64,000 nt of DNA. Origin: Aculops lycopersici. Its lineage: Eukaryota; Arthropoda; Arachnida; Trombidiformes; Eriophyidae. Each line of letters opens with the position of its first letter. Position 1 is the first letter of the stretch. The position numbers and the translations under genes were made by a program. The stretch lies in NCBI GenBank assembly GCA_015350385.1, contig WNKI01000001.1:4644451-4708450 (forward strand), given 5' to 3'. A model generated the notes under the pieces. It was given only the letters and a program-made list of their open reading frames with translations, made no database searches and was not told where the DNA came from. This document shows positions 59,582 to 64,000 of this stretch, one piece after another.

Positions 59582-60625
59582 CTATACCGCGGCCACCTCG
59601 AGGGCTGTGGGCATCGACTTTACCAATGCAGCGGGTCCAGTTGTGGTCTTCGATGGATCAACACCGATGTTTACAAACTGGTTCTTTGTTATCCAATTTC
59701 TGGTTTGAACAAAAGTCTCATGGTCGATGCGACCTGTTGCCTCTAGAATTCTTAAGATTGCACTAATCTTATAGAGGGATAGCACGCGAATGCCTTCCTT
59801 TTGTAGCAACAAGTTGATACCGTTCTCCTCGCGATCAACAATACAGATTACAAACTCAACCTTTAGATTTCGTCGCTCCAAACGTCTCACCGTCTCCAGG
59901 ATACTCTCGCCCGAGCAAATGACATCCTCAATCAAGATAACCCTCTGACGCTTCTCGATGGAATGCTCTGCCGGTTGGCCACCAGCCGCCTTCCTTGTTT
60001 CATCGTTGAAGTCCATCATGAGACACTGTTGGTCGCCATACTCTTTCTGTTCCGCCCTCTCCATCAAGAATGGCAACTGCGACTTGTAGGCGATGGCGGC
60101 ACCTAAAGGCACTGCACCATATGGCACACCACAGAGGATTGGATCCAGGGACGGGCCAAGCTTTTCCCACTCCTCGTCCTGGCTTCCCATATCTAGATCC
60201 ACATCGTTATCGTCGTTCAGGTGACTGTCATCTGATTCCGAGTCGCTAGGCGAGCCTGGCGACGATGGCAACTTGCTGCTGGCCGACGAGTAGCAACTAT
60301 CCACTGATATTTGACGAACGGTTGTTTGTATCGAAGTTGCCTCTTTCAATGCTTTGGCTTTAAAATTCTCGGTTAAAAGGCACTCAGTGTTGTTGGTGGT
60401 GAAAGAAGCCTGACGCGATGATTGCGCGGAAATCGCAGCTAGGGACTCGGCGGATAGGAACTTCTCGGTCACTTGGGTTACAATGGCATCCAATAGCTTC
60501 GGGTATAGTGGCAGACGACGTAAGTTCATGTAATACGGAGCTTGAAGTCCCGACTTGAGGTCGTAGGAGCCGAACTTGAGGCACTTGGTGTCGTAGAGAG
60601 CGTTGAACACTGTAACTGGGTCCAT
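59582..60625 (-). CDS. orotate phosphoribosyltransferase-domain protein without OMP decarboxylase
   Basis: OPRT converts orotate and PRPP to OMP in pyrimidine synthesis. In most animals it is the N-terminal half of UMP synthase. This 347-residue, single-exon protein (ATG at 60625) has the UMPS-like start (CLKFGSYDLKSGLQAPYYMNLR), CGVPYGAVPLG (residues 165-175), the PRPP motif VILIEDVICSGES (229-241) and VDREENG. It stops where the second domain should begin. Residues about 61-157 are an insert rich in Ser, Asp and Glu, absent from typical OPRT. The catalytic loop reads ERAEQKEYG, so the first of two loop lysines (human RRKETKDYG) is Ala while the second is kept. A second, short insert follows the loop. 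It may be active, a moonlighting paralogue or degenerating. OMP decarboxylase may be encoded elsewhere. Confidence 0.88.
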   Translation of the reverse strand: MDPVTVFNALYDTKCLKFGSYDLKSGLQAPYYMNLRRLPLYPKLLDAIVTQVTEKFLSAESLAAISAQSSRQASFTTNNTECLLTENFKAKALKEATSIQTTVRQISVDSCYSSASSKLPSSPGSPSDSESDDSHLNDDNDVDLDMGSQDEEWEKLGPSLDPILCGVPYGAVPLGAAIAYKSQLPFLMERAEQKEYGDQQCLMMDFNDETRKAAGGQPAEHSIEKRQRVILIEDVICSGESILETVRRLERRNLKVEFVICIVDREENGINLLLQKEGIRVLSLYKISAILRILEATGRIDHETFVQTRNWITKNQFVNIGVDPSKTTTGPAALVKSMPTALEVAAV

Positions 60626-63600
60626 GTTTCCGCTTTTATGGCTATTATTTACCTAATAATATTGATGCACTAGGAAACTGCAAAAGGCTTATCACGTTTA
60701 TAATGCTTGCTTAATAATTTTCTTCTCTCTCTTCGCTATGTTTACTCTATCCTGCTTTGCGCTGACAAGATTCTAAATTTAGGTGTTGGCACCAAGATGT
60801 CTAGACAAAATCTTTCTCTCTTATATACTAACTCACTTATCTCGACATGAGGTAACTTCGCTCCACTTCAATCTAATCGTTGCGTCTGTTACCATGACTA
60901 TCTAGGTAACTGGTGGTCGTGATTGTTCCGTGTTAGTAAACATCAGGAGCACTGATGATGATTTTGTCTCGGTGGTTCACTGCACAAAAGAGTGCAATCA
61001 ACGAGGGGTAGCCAGGAGAAATGCCAAATCTTTTTTTCTGGTTTTTTGCTCACGACACACGAGCTTGGCTCATGTTAAGATAATGTGCCGCCACCATTGT
61101 CTTGTTCTCGATTCAATTGATACGTCGCATATGTCGTCTCGTCACTGTAACAGTCGTCCGTAGTTGAGAAACGTCGAGATTGTTTCCCACTAAGTGACGT
61201 GCAACAATCAAGTCTTGTGGTCATTTCGGGATCAAATGAAGACGAGGCTGTCAATTAAAGAGACTTTAATTTACTTTTCTCCATCGCTCTTCATCTCCCG
61301 CTCACTATCGCTTTGCGATCAACAAGTTGTCTGTGTTTGCGGTCGAACTTGTTCGAAGTAGATTTGCCGCCAGTCTATCTATCGAGCAACTAATCTCGAA
61401 GATGCTCTACGATGAACAAACAATGAAATTTTTATAAACAAATATTTTGATATGAAAGACGAATGTCACGCTGATACTAATGTGACAGGTGAATTGAGTT
61501 GGAGGACAAATTGAGAGGAAAATCAAATCGAGGATACACATGAGCTACTGTTGCATTTCTTATTTTGGATGGTTTTGATTCTTCTGCTCGATAGGCTTTC
61601 AAAGTTGGTCTGTTTATTGTTATGAAAATTTCCTACATAGAATTTACCGAATATCATCAGCTTGACACCGGTTCTTCGCTTATTTCGAGTAGCTCCGACA
61701 TTTTTGCTTGCCGAGTTGCTATCGTTGAGTGATTACACAAAATTAGGAACTTGTCTGGTTCAAAGATTGATCGATATTCTATCTATATTTTTGATATAAT
61801 CGGAGTGTTCAATTTGCCTGGTTTCCTATTTAGTTGGTGATTGGTGTTTTGGATTGTACTGTGATACATTGCGTTCTGTGAATGTTGTTTGTGGATGTGA
61901 ATTGATGGAGTTTTGATGAAAATTTTGCAATTCCAGCGATCGTCCGCGGGCCACTTATTAAGGGGGTCCAGTTTGGCCGAATATTGATGCGCGCTCTTTC
62001 TCACCTGTTGCCACCGCGGACTGCGGTTTTATGCGGTTCTGATATTGCCTCGATTACGTGGTAATCATGAACTTGTAGCTAGTATCAAAATCTTCATGGA
62101 CTCCCCCATAAATATCATGGTAGCGGTAGCCTATTTGTGAAAACCCAGCAGGTCTCGCGATGTGTATAATAATGAATTCATTTTGTTCATAAGATATAAT
62201 AGTGTCCTCCTATAATCCTCAAGTGAGTTATAAGATTTATTTTTGCATGCTTGTGTTTTTAATACTTTCTAAAATGGTGATTTCTAATTTGCCATCGTCA
62301 TTCATTTCATGCTGATACTACTACCACCAGAAGTAGTTGTAGTGGTATTAGTATTGGTAATAGTTACAGGTAGTCACTACCTGTTCTCTCGCACTCTTGA
62401 TTGATCTAGTCGAACTTTAAGTAACCAATTTCAAAGATGACGACTAATCCTCCTTCACCATTCTCCTATCTCGCTTATCTTCTCTTGATTCCTGATGATG
62501 AATTCAATCAATATTTAAACCAGTTGTGCTTGGCTTGAATACTGCCAACAAGTGGTACCCTTCAGCCTCTTGCAATTAGCGCTGATCAACAGGTGAGCCA
62601 GTCCCTCGAACCGAATGAGTTCTCGAGTTACTGTCCCGCTCGGATTGCGCCCATTGTTGGCCGATGTCCCCGTTGATTGGCCAGTATCAACATTAATCAT
62701 TGTTTGGCACTGGGTCTAACGGATCCTATGTTACCTTTGTGCGCAAATACGTGCTAAAGCTACAGCAAAGCGGCCGATCGATGGTTACGAAACGGAATGC
62801 GTTCAAAATGTGAGGTGCTCGTTTCATCGTGTTTCAGTGCAATGAGGTTTGACACGAATGGAAGCGGTTGCTTGGTCCTAGAATCAACACATCAATTGGA
62901 ATCAACAGGCGGCCTCAATTAGCCGTGGCGACTTTGCGCTCCAGTTCCAATCAAAATGCCAAGTCTCTACTAAGCTCCCTCTACTACTCAATCAAAAACC
63001 GTATCCAAACATCCCATTCGCATTGCGTCTCGCCGCCATCTGGCCTGATCAATTTGCCGCCACTTGCGTATCGCAACAAACGGATCGCATGGTATGTCTT
63101 CTAGACCAAAAACGTAATTATCCTTCCGTCTACACTCTCTTTTCTTCTTTTTGTTTCCTTCCCCTTTGATTTTGTTACGATATATTATATTGCTGTTGCT
63201 CTGTCTCTCTTTCTCTCCGCGTCTTGTACGTCTCGTCGCTAACTTGCCCCTTGCTATCCAATACAGGACTAGCGGATCCCGGCTCGCTCGCTGTTATATG
63301 TGAACAGCTCGAATTGATAATATATATATAAATTTTCTCGCCACCTTCTATTATTTACAATATATTTTAGCTAATTTTGCACTCTGCGTCCAGTATATTT
63401 GGAATCGGCGTTTATATACACAATTGGAATAATCTGAAATCCTCGTTGGCGGCTGAGTTAACATCTCGTCTGCATTGTTATTGTTATTTGTGGTTATAAT
63501 CTCGGTTAGTGTTTGGATGTTTAAATTAGCGCATCTTTTTGTTTGAGGGTAGATAAAGATGATGATGATGATACGAACCGTGACGTTATTGAACTTACCC

Positions 63601-63895
63601 CATGCGCTGCGACCTAGACTTCGTCCTGTCCATTCCACGATATGGCCGCCACTTGTGGGCCATATCACCTTGCCAGCCGCTTTTGGCTGGGCGATGTCAC
63701 CCAATGGCCGGCCAACTTGGATCTGAGGCCCGATGTTGGAAGTGACAACTGTGTAGTTGGTTCGTAGTGGGCCTAAGCGGACTCTAAAATTCTGGCGAAC
63801 TCCCGGCCGGCAATGCTCCGCGCCATTACCGCCTCGTTGTCGCACTAGCCCTAGCGAAGACGCCGCCTAGCAGTCTACTGCAACCATCACCACTG
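60626..63895. other. mostly non-coding right end
   Basis: No gene with recognisable domains. Two weak exon candidates exist. One is a plus-strand frame ending at a GTATGT donor near 63094 with a good pyrimidine-rich acceptor before 63268. The other is a minus-strand frame (about 63606-63845) ending at a GTAAGT donor. Either could be part of a gene extending past the window. Confidence 0.4.
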
Positions 63896-63896
63896 G

Positions 63897-63897
<1 letters not shown>

Positions 63898-63939
<42 letters not shown>
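63898..63939. repeat. (GCT)14 trinucleotide repeat
   Basis: Fourteen perfect GCT units near the right window edge, CAG on the minus strand. If coding on the minus strand it would give polyQ, polyS or polyA, but no supported gene covers it. Confidence 0.95.
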
Positions 63940-64000
63940 AATAAACTGCAACCTGCAGATCTAGTGGGGATCTGCCGCAGGTATTGCTGCCGGTCTCATT

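Noticed and set aside
63351..63845. 164-codon minus-strand frame
   Set aside because: The start is uncertain and the frame runs through a GTAAGT donor. It could be an exon or 5' UTR, but no domain was recognised.
1..64000. tRNA, rRNA, CRISPR or intact transposon
   Set aside because: No tRNA B-box with a matching cloverleaf, no rRNA blocks, no repeat-spacer array, and no transposase or reverse-transcriptase motifs were seen by eye.

Overview
The window is nuclear DNA from an animal, most likely an arthropod and plausibly a chelicerate such as a mite. The reasons are GT-AG introns that are mostly 70-120 bp, AATAAA poly(A) signals, TATA promoters, an 11-finger CTCF, a Beaten-path-type immunoglobulin gene, an arthropod-style secreted leucine-rich-repeat protein, and heavy simple-sequence and polyglutamine content. 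The species assignment is inference. No rRNA, tRNA, CRISPR array or intact transposon was recognised.

Layout. (1) 0.6-9.8 kb: a Beat-like Ig gene on the minus strand with an intron of about 7.5 kb. Two secreted-protein genes are nested in that intron on the plus strand: a tandem cystatin-like protein (2485-3595) and a two-domain saposin-like protein (4175-5406). (2) 9.8-15.4 kb: non-coding, repeat-rich, and the probable CTCF 5' region. (3) 15.4-24.0 kb: a dense block with CTCF (+), Rictor of mTORC2 (+) and, tail-to-tail with Rictor, a ZC4H2-type zinc-finger gene (-). (4) 24.0-48.6 kb: about 24.6 kb in which I can support no protein gene. It is rich in microsatellites and has two strong inverted repeats at 43.4 and 44.8 kb. 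(5) 48.6-54.1 kb: LSM10 (+), a bZIP factor (+) only 161 bp behind it, NDUFA10 (-), a possible small secreted peptide (+), a secreted LRR protein (-), and two orphan 3'-terminal exons (-). (6) 56.7-60.6 kb: a secreted Gly/Arg/Asp-rich protein (+), TFAM (-) and a stand-alone OPRT-domain protein (-). (7) 60.6-64 kb: mostly non-coding, ending near a (GCT)14 tract.

How the genes relate. They are mostly unrelated housekeeping and regulatory genes. CTCF, LSM10 (U7 snRNP, histone mRNA 3' processing) and the bZIP act in the nucleus. NDUFA10 and TFAM act in mitochondria. Rictor acts in TORC2, and OPRT in UMP synthesis. The secreted small proteins are the lineage-specific part. The most unusual signals are a conserved octapeptide duplicated on both sides of the CTCF fingers; an LSM10 whose Sm1 and Sm2 motifs are split by about 155 residues; an OPRT without its usual animal OMP-decarboxylase partner, carrying an internal insert and an altered catalytic loop; an internally duplicated cystatin-like gene with introns at matching positions; and a perfect 24-bp hairpin in the gene desert.
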